From Limnanthes douglasii subsp. nivea (lineage: Eukaryota > Streptophyta > Magnoliopsida > Brassicales > Limnanthaceae), in contig JAUPFV010000005.1 in the NCBI GenBank assembly GCA_036936605.1, forward strand, positions 76,396,885-76,460,884: DNA of 64,000 nucleotides, read 5' to 3'. This document shows, in pieces, positions 11,858-23,640 of the stretch (position 1 is its first letter; the number at the start of each line of letters is the position of its first letter). The position numbers and the translations under genes were made by a program. Below the pieces are notes generated by a model that saw only the letters and a list, made by a program, of their open reading frames with translations, was not told the DNA's origin and ran no database searches.

Positions 11858-12556
11858 TGGAAGCGTGAATTCTGCTTATTCTCTTAATATATTTTTTTTA
11901 CGATGATCCTTGACCTAATTTGTCTTTGTTGTTCTCAAACATAGCTCACGAGGCACGGAGTTTGCGCATGTAGGTAACTGTTTTGTGGCCTTTCCTAAAC
12001 ATAAACCCGTAGCGCCGTCGTATTCTTCCTTCTCGTGGGTGTCCACACACTAAATCATTGATCTCACTCGCATGGTTCGAATGAAAAAATATTATCCGTA
12101 CAAATTTGAAATTGTTAGTGTTCTCCTCACGCAGGTCATGTTCCAGCTGCCAAAAATCCATAGGTGGAGCTATTGGAGTTCGTGGTCAAACTCCAAAAAA
12201 CCTATAAATTTACGCCTTCATCGACGACACAAATTCAGCATAACATAATTTGGTTAGATAAAATCAACTAATAAATTTCCATATAAATATAAACCACTAG
12301 AATAACTAAAAATAAAAATATGATTATAATATTTGTTATTCATAAAATTATTTGTATACAATGATATGATATTTTAAACAATTATTAAAAAGATAAATTA
12401 TATATATATATATATATATTAATGGGGGGAAGAAAAAAAAGCACTTCTTCTTTATCAAAAGAAGAAGTGCTCCAAGAAACTCCAAAAAATGAAAACTAAA
12501 CCTAAATACTATATTCCTATCTTGATCGCTTCTTATTCTTCTCTTGAGTTTCTTTA
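11858..12556. other. Non-coding stretch with a hairpin
   Basis: No supported gene. The region includes a (TA)n run at 12400-12419 and a perfect hairpin at 12441-12470 just upstream of the first LINE ORF. Confidence 0.5.
12441..12470. repeat. Perfect 12-bp-arm hairpin
   Basis: Arms gcacttcttctt and aagaagaagtgc flank a 6-nt loop, about 90 bp upstream of the start of LINE ORF1. It could be part of the LINE 5' UTR. No run of T follows on the + strand that would suggest a terminator. Confidence 0.6.
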
Positions 12557-14275
12557 ATGGAAGAAGGTGAGTGTTCATCACTATATCATAGATCTACTTA
12601 TTATGATATGCTCTTTTCAGCCATGAAGAGTCTCCATTTTGATCAGCTAAAGATCAAGAACAATCCAGCTTTTGAATCTGTTACAAGTTGTGCAAAAGAA
12701 TCAGTAATCAAGAAATCCTTTGTTGATCTTTTCAAAACTAACACGGAGAAAATATTACATAGGAAGGTCTCCGTTTCAGATGATAAAAGCCATATTGAAA
12801 TTCAATTTAAGGCAGATGATTTGGTTAAACTAAGAAAGAACTCTAAGCATATGCTGGTTGGAAAGTTTGCAAGTGGGAAACCAAATTATAGTTGGGATTT
12901 CTGTCTTGGATTCTTTTAATTTTATGGATGATTTCAATGTTACTAGTTGGGATTACAGACATATTTTCATTGAGTTTGATGAGTCCGGTTTTTCTCACCA
13001 CTCACTGTAGAAACCGGACAGGGGCAATTCGGACAAAAATCACCCACTAAACTATCCGAACAGCACTAAAGTATTAAAAACTAATCACTTTATGACTAAG
13101 CTAATTACCAACCTGCTTAATAAACTAATGAGTCTTTGAACTCGACCCGGTTTCATGAGTTTGACCCGAAAACCCATGAGGCCCATAATTAAGGGTATAA
13201 ATACCCAAGCACTTTCATTAATGAGGGTAATGAACATTTAATACAACCAGGCAGCTCAAATCTCTCACTGCAAACCACTTAAACATTAAATACCCTTGAA
13301 ACATCACAAAACACTTGACAAAATTATCCTCAGACTGAAATAATCCACATTATAGTTTGTTCTTATCGAGGACATAAAGAAAATTTGGAGGAGGAAAGTT
13401 TGGCAGATAGGGGAAAAAACTATGAGGCTGCTACAATGATCTCCTAAGTTTAATCCTAGTATTGAGAACCCTGCTACCCATGTCTATATTGATCTCCCTA
13501 ATCTTCCAGAATTTGTGTATAATGAATCCACCATTCTTGAAGTTGCAAAGACCATTAGGTCTCTTTTAAACGTATTGGTACCATCTAAGAATAGGGAAAT
13601 GCATAATTTTTGCATAATTTGGATGGTTTTAGATGTTTCCAAGCGTTTTCCTAAAGGAATCAAGATCTTATTTGGGTCATACAGCTTCCGGCAAGAGTTA
13701 GTGTATGACAAATATCCTGAGTATTGTAAAATTTGTTCTTAACTAGGCCACTCTGAGAAAGGATGCAAGAAAATCAATCCAAGGAAACCTTTGGATCAAG
13801 TAGAGACCTTAAATCCCATGAAAATGGACTTTTTGTTACCTACACATCAATTAAAAGTTAAAGGTCAGAAACTCATATCAATTATTGTGGATGAAAAGAA
13901 TGAGAAAGTTGTTGGGGTATCAAAACAAAACTCTGATATTGAAAAAAGTAATGAAGAGATAATTCAGAATCACTTACCTTTGGGCATTGAAAACAAGGAA
14001 ATCATTAAGGATTTGCATATGCTGGAAATGGGTTCCCTTAATCAAGAAAGGATCTCTTCAGTGAATTCTATGTTGGCAATTTCATCCCCAGCAAAGCAAA
14101 CTACTGGCAGCCTTCCTTCATCTCATACAAATAAAAATTCAGTTAGTAAGTATAGCATAAAGAAAACTAAACAGAAGAAAATAAAGAAGGTTAAAACAAT
14201 TAACTCAAAGAGGATCATATCATCAAAATGTGTGCAGCATAGAAATGCTCCTAAAACTACTAAACAATCTAAATG
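12557..14275 (+). pseudogene. LINE ORF1 (DUF4283/zinc-knuckle protein), broken
   Basis: ATG at 12557. The first 120 codons and the stretch after the LTR insertion (from about 13350) together show the DUF4283 pattern: ...SWDYRHIFIEF, then IKKIWRRKVWQIGEKTMRLL, SPKFNPSIENP, DLPNLPEF. A CCHC knuckle follows (CKIC-x4-GHSEKGC, near 13725-13770), then a Lys-rich tail ending at 14275. In L1-type elements this protein binds the LINE RNA. Breaks: stops after codon 120, the solo LTR at 12977-13349, stops near 13350 and 13437, and a TAA within the knuckle near 13740. Not functional. Confidence 0.65.
12977..13349 (+). repeat. Solo LTR, same family as the LTR at 3553-3998
   Basis: It starts TGATGAGTC and ends ATCCACA, with the gggtataaatacccaa TATA palindrome in the middle. 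Alignment by eye with 3553-3998 follows through most of its length, including taatgag/taatgaa after the TATA region. No internal element sequence accompanies it, so it is a solo LTR left by recombination. It interrupts the DUF4283 reading of LINE ORF1. I could not identify a clean 5-bp target duplication. Confidence 0.65.
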
Positions 14276-14480
14276 ACTATAACAATCCTAAACTGGAACG
14301 TGCGTCGAATAGGCAACAAGAAAATACAAACCAGAATAAAGTCCATTAAGAGGTCAAAAAAATTATATTATTTAGCCCTTCAAGATCCAATGACCAGTGT
14401 CTCAAAGTTGGAATAAATAGCTAGAAAGCTTGGTTTTCGTGGATTCTCTAGCAACATAAGTAACAAGCTCTGGGTCGCTC

Positions 14481-15074
14481 AAACCAGAGCCATGTTTGGA
14501 CGATCTTCACTTTTGTTTCTCTAATGGGATCAATATGCTCGATATTGAAACAAATTCGAGAATTTTGGTTGAAACGATCCTTTCAGAGAACATAAGAAAA
14601 CAACAAATTGGTTCGCAATATCGACTCTTAAATCTAACAAAAACTTGGATTTCGATGAAATCGGGGCTCCTATTAGACTGAAAGCCATTGCTTTCCTCAA
14701 AGAATTAGGGTTGTGTTATCTGAGAATCAACCTCAATTCTTAGTTTTTGAAGAATTTAAGCAACGTGGAGCATAATACTTACCCGATTTTGATGATGCTG
14801 CTGGAAATTTGAGTTTTCCTATTGTGCATGGGTTTGCCTCGGAGTGGAAAGCTTTTGTTGTCTTCTGGAGGCTTGATTGAAGCTGGAAGATGGAATGAAT
14901 TAAGCTGGGTTTGTCTATGGAGATTTGGTTTAGGTGCTCGATTCGATAATGAAGGTTGCGGGTGAAGTTGATGATAGAGAGAATAGGAATGGTTTTTAGA
15001 GTTTGTTTTCTTCAAATTGGGGATTTTACAATTGTGTTAACTATCAAGCTGTATTACAACGTGCAACCTTCTAT
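14481..15074. other. Unassigned insert between two LINEs
   Basis: About 600 bp unrelated to the LINE frames on either side. On the minus strand a 78-codon frame (15015-14779) is followed by a good splice donor (gtaagtattatg), so it may be a captured 5' exon of a host gene. I do not recognise the protein. Confidence 0.35.
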
Positions 15075-18000
15075 ATTTGTAGGATAAAGGTTTCAATTCA
15101 CAAAAACAAGAGAAAAAAGAACACAAAAAATAAGATCATCAAAGCATTGCAATTCACAAGAACAAGTAAGCCTAAATCATTCCATAATAATAATGATCAA
15201 CATGATTAATTGGAACATAAGGGGTATGAAAAACAAGTCTTCTATGAGAAGACTCAAATACTAATTAAAGAAAACAAATCTCAAGTAGTCGTTGTACAAG
15301 AACCATTGATTCACAGTGATAACATAGTTATTATTGCCAAAAAGTTGGGTTTTACTAAATATAATTTAACATATCCAATAAAATCTGGCTCTTTTGGCAC
15401 AAAGATCTCACTATTAAGATCATATTAGATCACAATCGATGTCTCCATACTGATGTTAGCTTTCTAAATGACCCTAAATGCTAAATGCCAGAAAGTCGAC
15501 ATAATTGACCTCTGGAATACTTTAAAACTTATATCTACTACTAATCTCGATTGGTTGATCTGTGGTGACTTTAATGTTGTATGCTCTATTGATGAATAGC
15601 TAGGATGTACTAATTTCTGTCATAATAGTACTAATGACTTTTATGAGATGATAAGTGAATGCAGGATAGAAGATGCTGGCTATGCAGGTTCTAAATACAC
15701 ATGGTCTAACAATTTCCAGTTGAAGCGTTTAGACGGGGTTTTCATTAATAACAAGTGGTCTAAAACTTTCAGGGATACTAAAGTTCTTCACAAAGCAATA
15801 ACATGTTCTGATCACATGCCTTTGATCATATCTATCAGTAGTTGTAATGAAAAGATTATGAAAAGTTTTAAATTTCAGGACATGTGGGTGCTTGACAAAG
15901 AGTTTCTTACCTTTGTGGAAGGAAACTGGAATTAAGAAATGGATGGTGAAACTGTGTTTAGACTCTGGCACAAGCTAAAAATACTAGAACAAGGTTTGAT
16001 TACTTGGAATAAATTATATATTGGCAATATCTTTAATAAGGTGCAGACTTTAGAAGATGAAGTCCAAAGATGGGAAATATCACACCAAACTCACAATAAT
16101 GATGACATTAAAGCTCAACTATCTAATGTTAATGCTCTTCTTATAAATGCTCAAAGAATGTAATAAAAATTTTGGATGCAGAAATGCTATGCTAATTGGA
16201 CTGTTCATGGAGATAAAAGTACAAAGTTCTTTCACAACTATGTAAAAAGAAAAAGAAAAAGTAATAACATAAATGGCATTAAGATTAAAGATACTTGGAT
16301 CACTAATAAAAAGCTATTGGGCCTTTCTGCAGTAGATTTCTTCAAAGATGCTCTTACTAGCTCTCCTTACCAAAACAAAACGGATGAAAGGACCAAAATG
16401 TTAGTGCCTCAGGTATAGATGGTTTCAACTTTTATAAAAGCTGTTGGAACATAATAAAGACTGACCTCATCGATGCCATAATATCTTTCATGTTGGGCAA
16501 AAACATCCCTAATGGCATATTATCAACTGGCATTTGCTTAATCCCCAAGTCTGTCAATCCTTCCAAATGGAAGGACTTTAGACCTATCAGTCTCTGCTCC
16601 CTGTTAAACAGAATAACGTAAAATATCTTGAACAACAGAATCACTAAAATTCTTCCAAAAATCATATCTTCTAACCAAGGTGGGTTTGTTCAAGGTAATT
16701 GCATTCAGGAGAACATTCTAATTGCTAAAGAACTATTATTTAACCTTAACAAAAAAGTTAACGACATGAACATCCTAAATCAAGTTGACATGTCAAAAGC
16801 ATTTGATAAAATGACTCATTGTTTCATATTAGTAGTTTTAAGCAAGTTTGGTTTCTCTAAAAGATTTATCAAAATCATTAAAAGTATGATCACTGTTGTA
16901 CATGTCTCATTGCTAATTAATGGGGAGGTTTTTTGCTACTTTAATACTTTGAAAGGTCTGAGGCAAGGAGATTCAATCTCTCCTAGCCTCTTTATCATAG
17001 CTGAGGAAGTCTTATTAAGAGGTCTCAACTATCTGTTTGCTACCAACAAAATAATGCATTATAAAAAGAGAAGTACTCTTGCATTAAATAGTTTGGCTTT
17101 TGCAGATGATATACTTTTATTCACTAACACTAAGGAGTATTCCTTAGACAATCTTTTTACTTTTCTACAAAACTATCAAACTAACTCTGGTCACATAATC
17201 AATAAGGAGAAAACTAAAATCATTATTGTTAATGGTTTGAATCCTACTAAGATGAGTATTATAGCTAATCATACATGTTTCTCTACTAGTTATCTGCCCA
17301 CTGACTATCTGGGAGTAACTATTAACACAAACAATATAGTCAGTAACTATAACAATCTTATTAGCAAAATCAATAACAGGATTAAAGACTGGGACTCTGC
17401 TCACCTATTATTCTCTGGTAGGCTTACATTTATTACTATTGTCCTAATGAACATTACTTTTTATTGGATGCAGAGTAACCTTCTTCCTAAAAGTATCATT
17501 TACAAATTAGAAACCATATTCAATAGATTACTCTGGGGAACTACTAGTCTAGATAAGAAATTACACTGGTGAAAATGGAATACAGTCTGCAAAATTTTCA
17601 AGGAAGGAGGCTTGAACATCAGAAAATTATCTGACATTCAAGACTGTCTCTCTTGTAAGTTGTGGGTAAACTTTAGGAATAATAAACCAATTTGATCAAG
17701 ACTAATACATAATATATATTTCAAATACTTACATTCATTGTTGGTATCATATTTAAAGGCAGGTTCAATAATTTGGAAAAGTCTAATCAACATAAAAAGC
17801 ATAGTTGAACCTCATGTCAGTTGGAAACTGGGTTCGGGCTGATGGACTTCTGGTTGGACAACTAGTCAAACAATAAACCTCTCCTAACTCCAGATGAGAA
17901 TACAAACAACACATGGTTTAATACTGAAAAGGTCAGTGCATATTGGTCTACTAATACTTGGAATTCTAAAAGTTTGAAACCCTTACTCTCTCCTAATGAT

Positions 18001-19165
18001 TTATATAGAATCAAAATGCATTCTGTCAAACCAGATAAGGAAGACACTCTAATATGGAATCTATCTAAATGTGGTAATTTCATTCTTAAGGAAAACATGG
18101 GAAAATATAAGACACAAACATAATGAGTCTTCCCTATTTAACAAAATATGAAATGCTTTAACACCTATAAAGTTCTCATTTTGCATTGGAAACTCATTCA
18201 CAATTTTATACCTATAGACACTATAATGCAAAAGAAACATGTTTCCATAACATTTAAATGTTAATTTTGTATGAATATTGAGTCTCATAACCACTTATTT
18301 GTTTCTTGTAAGTTTTCTTGGTCCATTTTGATATATTATGCAGATATGTTCAACCTCAAAATATGCAGTTACATGACAATTACCCACATAACAAGGATTT
18401 GGCTTTGGTATACTACTAAGGACATTCATGTAAGACATATTATTCCCTCTATTATTTTTGGTATTATATGGAAAGCAAGGAGTAATGCTAAAATAAATGG
18501 TATTTCTACTTCTGTTAGAAATGTTATTTATGAGGTTAACAAAGTTCTCTACAATCTGGATTATAATAACTCTTTTAAAGCTAAACACTGGCACAGTGAT
18601 CTTAAAGCTGCTAGTCAGCTGGGATGTTTTAATCATACTAAGGACAAAAGGAACAAACCATTATATCTTAAATGGTTTCACCCTCCTATAGGCAGACTAA
18701 AACTAAACGCCGATGCTTCCTGTTTATTCAATGGAGAGTCTAGTGGTTCTATTGTCATAAGAGACAGCAATGGTAGCCTAATTTATGGTGTTGGCTCTCT
18801 CTACGGTAAGCTTAGCCCTTTAATAGCTTAGGATAGAGCTCTTCTCGATGGGCTTATTGTATGTAAAACTAAAGGTTGGTCTCAAGTTGATATAGAAACT
18901 GACTCAGCTTCTAGTTAACTTTTTAGAAAAGGGTAATACTCTCTGGGCTCTTAATTTTATCATTAACTATATCATAAACCTAATTCTCCCTTCAATGGTT
19001 TTAAAACACATTTTCAGAGACCAGAACAAGGCAGTTGACTGGCTTTCCTATTGGACTCTGAAGTGTAAAATGAAAAATGAAATAAATATATCTCTAATTC
19101 CTCCTAACTTAAAATCAATCCTTATCCTAGAAAGTCTGGGTTTAGGATATCTAAACATCACATAA
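15075..19165 (+). mobile_element. LINE (L1-type) copy 2, 5'-truncated
   Basis: It begins in the Lys-rich end of an ORF1 (...KNKRKKNTKNK...) and is followed by ORF2: endonuclease, reverse transcriptase, zinc-binding region and RNase H. The truncated 5' end is typical of target-primed reverse transcription. The 3' end lies near 19165 but no clear poly-A tail is seen. Confidence 0.7.
15190..19000 (+). pseudogene. LINE ORF2 (endonuclease-RT-RNase H), many stops
   Basis: Domains in order: the endonuclease start INWNIRGMKNK at 15193, with GDFN near 15570, YTWSN near 15700 and SDHMPLI near 15825. Reverse transcriptase covers 16430-17572, with FRPISLC, GGFVQGNCIQENIL, NQVDMSKAFDK, GLRQGDSISPSLF and the active-site AFADDILLF near 17100. 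A zinc-binding region is near 18270-18520 and an RNase H start (LNADAS...GSIVIRDSNGSLIYG) is near 18705-18800. RT is the longest uninterrupted part (314 codons). Stops and frame changes elsewhere rule out an active protein. The plant L1 RNase H domain supports a plant LINE. Confidence 0.75.
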
Positions 19166-19394
19166 TCTAATCAAAGTTTTAGTAGAGTCTATGTCCTAAT
19201 TATCAGGATTATTAGAGATAAAAAAACTTATCTTATCATCCTGCATCTCAGATGCAATATGCCTAGTTGAAGGATTATTAATGTTGAAGTTGTTGTTGCT
19301 GTAAGTAGAGCTAATGGCTCCCCACAACCTTCTGTAAGCTTCCTGAATCTAAGACAACTATCATCAATATACTCAGTATTGTATGCTTTGATTA

Positions 19395-20195
19395 AATAAT
19401 TATTAAAGTATTTCAGTACCTGAGCTATGGATGAGTTAGTTGTATCCATCAGTGCCCAACGTCTGATAGATAGTCATATATCCTGAGTAGTTTGTATTAT
19501 TTTAGTAAATTCCTGCAAAACTATGAAACAAAATCACTAACCACTAGCAGGAACAGACTGACTACAAGTCTTATGCAGGTTGAGGTGTTTTACCAGTCAT
19601 ATTGGTATCTGGAACGATGCTTGAAGACAAGATTTTGCAATTGGGAGCTATCAGTCAGTTCCACCATTTACTTTTGGATTTACCCAAATATCTGAAGTTT
19701 TGAAATGAGCTTTGAACCAATATGTCTAACTTGAAGCATTAGAGTTGTTGAAGTGTGAAGTTGCTGAAAGCAGTACTAATGTCTTCCTCTCAGCATCAGA
19801 AAGCCTACTGGAGAAAGACAACAATCATCAAGTAGCTCAGCATTGCATGTTTAGATTAAAAACCTTTGCAAGTAATTCAGTACCTGAGCGAAGAATGAAT
19901 GGATGCATCCATCAACACACTTATTCGGATTGCTCGTCACATATCCTTAGTAGTTTGTGTTCTCTCTCAAAATTCTTGCAAAATCATAAAACAAAATCAT
20001 TAACCATTAGCATGAACAATCTGACTTCAAATCTTTTGCAAGTTATGAAGCTGACTTACCAGTCAATCCTATCCACCAGAAGATGCTTAAAGACTCGGTC
20101 TTGCGATTGGGAGTAATTAATCAATTCAAACCTTACAGAACCCTTCATATTTGGTGTATCCCAAATAATCTGAAGCTTTGAAAGAGTACTTTGAC
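19395..20195 (-). repeat. Two diverged direct copies of an unidentified gene fragment
   Basis: Copy A (about 19395-19715) and copy B (about 19868-20190) align over about 310 bp with a 473-bp offset, sharing for example tcagtacctgagc, tagtttgt and caaaatca-taacca-tagca. Copy B on the minus strand begins with an ATG at about 20219, 5'-UTR-like DNA upstream, and a possible exon (MGSWLVEVRQSTLSKLQIIW) ending at a gtaag donor near 20145. The product is not identified. Copy A is more degraded. Confidence 0.45.
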
Positions 20196-20239
20196 GTACC
20201 TCTACCAACCAAGAACCCATCGATTCAAAATAAAGCACT

Positions 20240-21082
20240 TTTAGAATCTTTTTAGCGGATTGGATGAAAATACACAGAATTTATGAAGAAATCAACTGAT
20301 TGACGCTCAAAATCGAAGATCGAAATTTGGTGGTTGCTCTCGAATTAGAGATAAGCTGAAAGAGTAAAGTAAGGGATTGTCATAGTGCCATTATTCAAAT
20401 TGATTCATAAACTACGACCCGACCCATTTATGACGGATTTGATCTGTAAAGCCTTGGATCAATTGTTCAAATCCAATAAATCGGTTTTAACTTAAAAAAA
20501 ATAAATAAAGGTCTCAATTTTGGATTAAATTTTTTTATAATTTAATGGGTTTTGGCTTCTTTTAATCTCTCGATAATTAATTAAACTCATTTTATTTTAA
20601 AGATTTTTTATTCAATTTTAAAAACATATTTTTATAAAATAAAAGAAATTATAAAATCATTCAACGTGATAGCCTACTCCATAATCAACTTTTTCATACT
20701 AAATGCAATAATAAATATTTTGAAAAAAGTTATTTTATTATGACGAATTTTAACAATTATTTTAATGGTTCTATTTACGGTGCCTACATACCCAAATAAT
20801 GAAACCATTAATTAAATTCTTTTATTAATTTGAATTACAAATCCAAAAATATATAATTGAACTTAAAGTTGAGATTTGCATTCGAATTCAACCTCTAGAT
20901 CATACTAAATTAACATCGATACTAAAAAGAAGCTGTAAAATCATGAAATGGTTTACGCAACCAAATATTAAAACTACGAACGAAATTGTTTTCAATTCGT
21001 ATTTAAATATAAAACCTTTTGGAATACATTATCCATCTAAACAAGCACCCAAACATCAACCATCTCCACTCTATCCACCACC
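20240..21082. other. Intergenic, AT-rich
   Basis: The first 120 bp look like a 5' UTR on the minus strand for fragment copy B. The rest is upstream sequence of the glycine-rich gene. No further gene is seen. Confidence 0.5.
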
Positions 21083-21436
21083 ATGACGAAATCCAAACAC
21101 ATTCGTGGAGGAGAGACCTCTTCGATCTGGAACTTGAAATCCAAAAACAACAACAAAACAAACAGCTTTCCGGTAGTTGAATTCGTTCGTGAAAATGCCA
21201 AGAGATTGAAAGACAACGCACTTGGTCCTGGTGCCGGAATCGGCGTCGGTTGTGGTGCCGGATTAGGGTTTGGTCTTGTTGGAGGTGTTGGTTACGGCGG
21301 TGGTTCGGATTGGAATTTGAAGCTGGTTTTTGGTGTCGGTATGGGTTGTGGTGTCGGGTTAGGGTTTGGGGTCGGGCAAGGAGTCGGGTATGGGTATAGT
21401 TTCGAGTCTTTTGAGGAATACTTAGAATCACTGTGA
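21083..21436 (+). CDS. Small conserved glycine-rich protein
   Basis: An intact 117-codon frame starts at ATG in the good context ccaccATGac and ends at TGA. A polar basic N-terminus (about 1-45) with VEFVRENAKRLKDNALGPG leads into a Gly/Val-rich middle (about 46-105) of repeated G-V-G-x-G-x-G-L-G-F-G units, and ends in a short acidic tail (SFESFEEYLESL). I recall similar short Gly-rich proteins with an 'NALGPGAG...' motif in other plants, but no established function. The Gly zippers could form hydrophobic or membrane-associated helices. An AT-rich TATA-like ATTTAAATATAAAACC lies about 75 bp upstream. GC content is higher than in its surroundings and the frame is unbroken, so I take it as a real host gene. 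Confidence 0.75.
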   Translation: MTKSKHIRGGETSSIWNLKSKNNNKTNSFPVVEFVRENAKRLKDNALGPGAGIGVGCGAGLGFGLVGGVGYGGGSDWNLKLVFGVGMGCGVGLGFGVGQGVGYGYSFESFEEYLESL

Positions 21437-21890
21437 GTTGGATTTAGGGTTTCAATTCGAGGATTGTAATCGTAACTGATTCTTAAGTTTGCAGTTTTAT
21501 GAATTCTATTTCCGATTTCAAAGTTAGTACATGTTTTGGATTTACTGTTCTTAATCTAAGAACGAGAAGAAAATACTGAATATAATGGAAAACTATTTCT
21601 TCATCATTTATTATTTATTTATTTTTAAATTTCAAAGCCATTTTTATTTTTGGATTAGGTTACATTAAAATCCAATTTTTTAATTCTAAAAACTGCTGGA
21701 TTTTAATCCAATTTTATTAGATTCTAATCTTGTCTTTTTTATATAATTATATAACTAACAAATTTTAAAAACAAAAAAGGTATTTTAAAATATTTATGGA
21801 TGTCTAGAAAAAAAGGGAGAATTTTTTTTAGACTTATATCTAACAAAATTGGATCAAATTATAATCTAATTTGTACCTTTTACAAAAATA
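21437..21890. other. 3' flank of the glycine-rich gene
   Basis: AT-rich sequence with no coding potential that I can support. It ends at the LTR of the next element. Confidence 0.6.
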
Positions 21891-22263
21891 TGTTAGAATA
21901 CAAAATTGGAATAATAGTCATATCGGTTAAGTATGGGAGATAATTGGCTTTATACAAGTTTTGTAAAAGAAACCCAATAAATGTGTAACATTGAGGGTGT
22001 TTTATTGTATAAATAATAATTATGGTTAATATTAGTAGAATAATGGGGTAGAATGACCTTAAAGGGGCTAATCATGTAAGTTTTGGTTCTACCACTTGTA
22101 CTATATAAAGCAACACCTCTTTTTTGGTAAATGGTGAAAATTATTATTTTATTATTTCTTTTGTCAACTTCTTTCACTAGCTCTCCTGTGTTTTCACTTC
22201 AAACTATCTCCACCAACTATAGCTTAGATAGATAATACCTCTAAGAAATCTTTGAAACTATCA
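21891..22263 (+). repeat. 5' LTR
   Basis: 373 bp beginning TGTTAGAATA and ending AAACTATCA, with ctatataaagc (TATA) at about 22101. The end is fixed by the adjacent primer-binding site ttgacgccgtttgtggg. No second copy is found in the window. Confidence 0.65.
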
Positions 22264-22280
22264 TTGACGCCGTTTGTGGG
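22264..22280 (+). other. Primer-binding site
   Basis: ttgacgccgtttgtggg directly follows the LTR's terminal CA. It closely resembles the tTGGCGCCGTttgtggg found after the 5' LTR of plant Tat/Ogre-type elements, with a G-to-A change in TGGCGCC. Confidence 0.6.
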
Positions 22281-22347
22281 AACCGATTGGTACCCGTAAT
22301 CATATTTCTTAAACCACTATTGTATTGTCAAAATATTTTTGATATAA

Positions 22348-23640
22348 ATGGATACAGAAGTTCTAAGGGAGCCATATATTGGCATTGATGGTCTTGTGAT
22401 GGAAAACTCATCCAGAGATCATCTTATCGAAAAGTAGATAATGGAAGAACGACACGATGATGATCAGTTTGCCGACAAGCTACTCGAGGAATCTGCCTTA
22501 GTAGCTCGGAAGAAAGAATTTCTAGAAGATATAGCAAGATTAAACGCAGAGAATGATGCAGTTTTGAATTAAAAGAAGACTTAGGTTGGAGGTTCGAAAT
22601 GAAAAAATAACTGAAAAAGACAAATTAAAGAATGCTCATCGGACCAACGATAGAAATGAAATGTGTCGAAGATAAAGTCATTATTTTTCAAGAAGAAAGA
22701 TGAAACTCATTCGTCGATAAGATTCCACTGAATCTAATGATTATTCCCTTTACGAATCAGATGAGTCTTCCTCCCCGGAAATGGACAATAGTTGCGTAAA
22801 AAATGATAAGGAAAAAGATTCAAAGAGGCGTAGGGACAACCATCGACCATCACGTTGAACTAGAGATTTGAAAAAATAAAGAAATAATCAAGAGAAATGG
22901 GTGTTTAGGTCCGATGAATGGGATAAAGTGATAGTTATTGCTAAAAGGGAGCAAGCAACGACCCATGTATAAGTCTCGTCGGAAAGTCAAAGTTTTTAAT
23001 ACCACGTGAGCAACCAGTTCACAAACCCAATCGAAAAAGGTTTATATATCGTTGCGAATGAAGGCCGCGAGGAAATATGTATAAGACATAACATAATTGG
23101 AGATCATCTCCTCTGTCTGCAGAAATCCTATCACGACGCATGCCAAATTGTTTCAACATCTCAAATCTAGAAACGTTTAATGAGACTCAAGATTCAGACA
23201 ACCACATTGAGCAGTTCAAGAGTTACGATGAGGATGATAAATTATTGTGTAAGATTTTCTTCCAAACATTTAAGGGTGTTGTCTCAAAATGGTATAATCG
23301 TCTGACACAGTGTTGTATCAATAATTTTGACATGTTTAGGAATATCTTCCGCCAACACTTTATGGGAAGAAAAAAAGTTATGTGTAAATGGTGATACGAT
23401 ATTTTATTGCAAACAAAAAGTTGAGGAGAGTTTAAAATATTATACCAATCATTTTCTAAAAAATAAGACTAATATGGAAGGTTGTGAAGACCAGGTGGCT
23501 TTAGCATATTTTTGAATGGGAATTTTCCCTGGTATTTTGAAAGATAACGTTACGGAAAAATAGGCCATGGTGTTTGGGGCACTATAGGATCAGGTAGAGA
23601 AGAAAATTCTGATGGAAGAGACACAAGCATCAAAAATGGT
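22348..23640 (+). pseudogene. Retrotransposon gag, broken
   Basis: ATG at 22348, 84 bp after the LTR, with a stop at 22435. Further down, pieces of the capsid-like retrotrans_gag domain are clear between 23140 and 23515: HIEQFKSYDEDDKLLC, FFQTFKGVVSKWYNRLT, FDMFRNIFRQHFMGRKK, and in another frame KQKVEESLKYYTNHFLKN. The order and spacing match Ty3/gypsy Gag. At least three frame breaks or stops exclude function. Confidence 0.65.

Larger units (their letters stand above)
12557..14480 (+). mobile_element. LINE (L1-type) copy 1, truncated, split by a solo LTR
   Basis: It contains ORF1 (12557-14275) and the first about 200 bp of ORF2 from 14273. The ORF2 start reads MTITILNWNVRRIGNKK, the usual beginning of the apurinic endonuclease. 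The sequence then leaves the LINE at about 14480, and a second LINE begins near 15075. A 373-bp LTR interrupts ORF1. Confidence 0.65.

Noticed and set aside
12972..13358. Target duplication of the solo LTR in LINE ORF1
   Set aside because: gagtt before and tagtt a few bases after the LTR are suggestive but not adjacent to the ends; not claimed.
20056..20238. Possible MAP65-type exon (TLSKLQIIWD)
   Set aside because: Only about ten residues resemble the MAP65 N-terminus and the similarity stops after WD; too little to name the gene.
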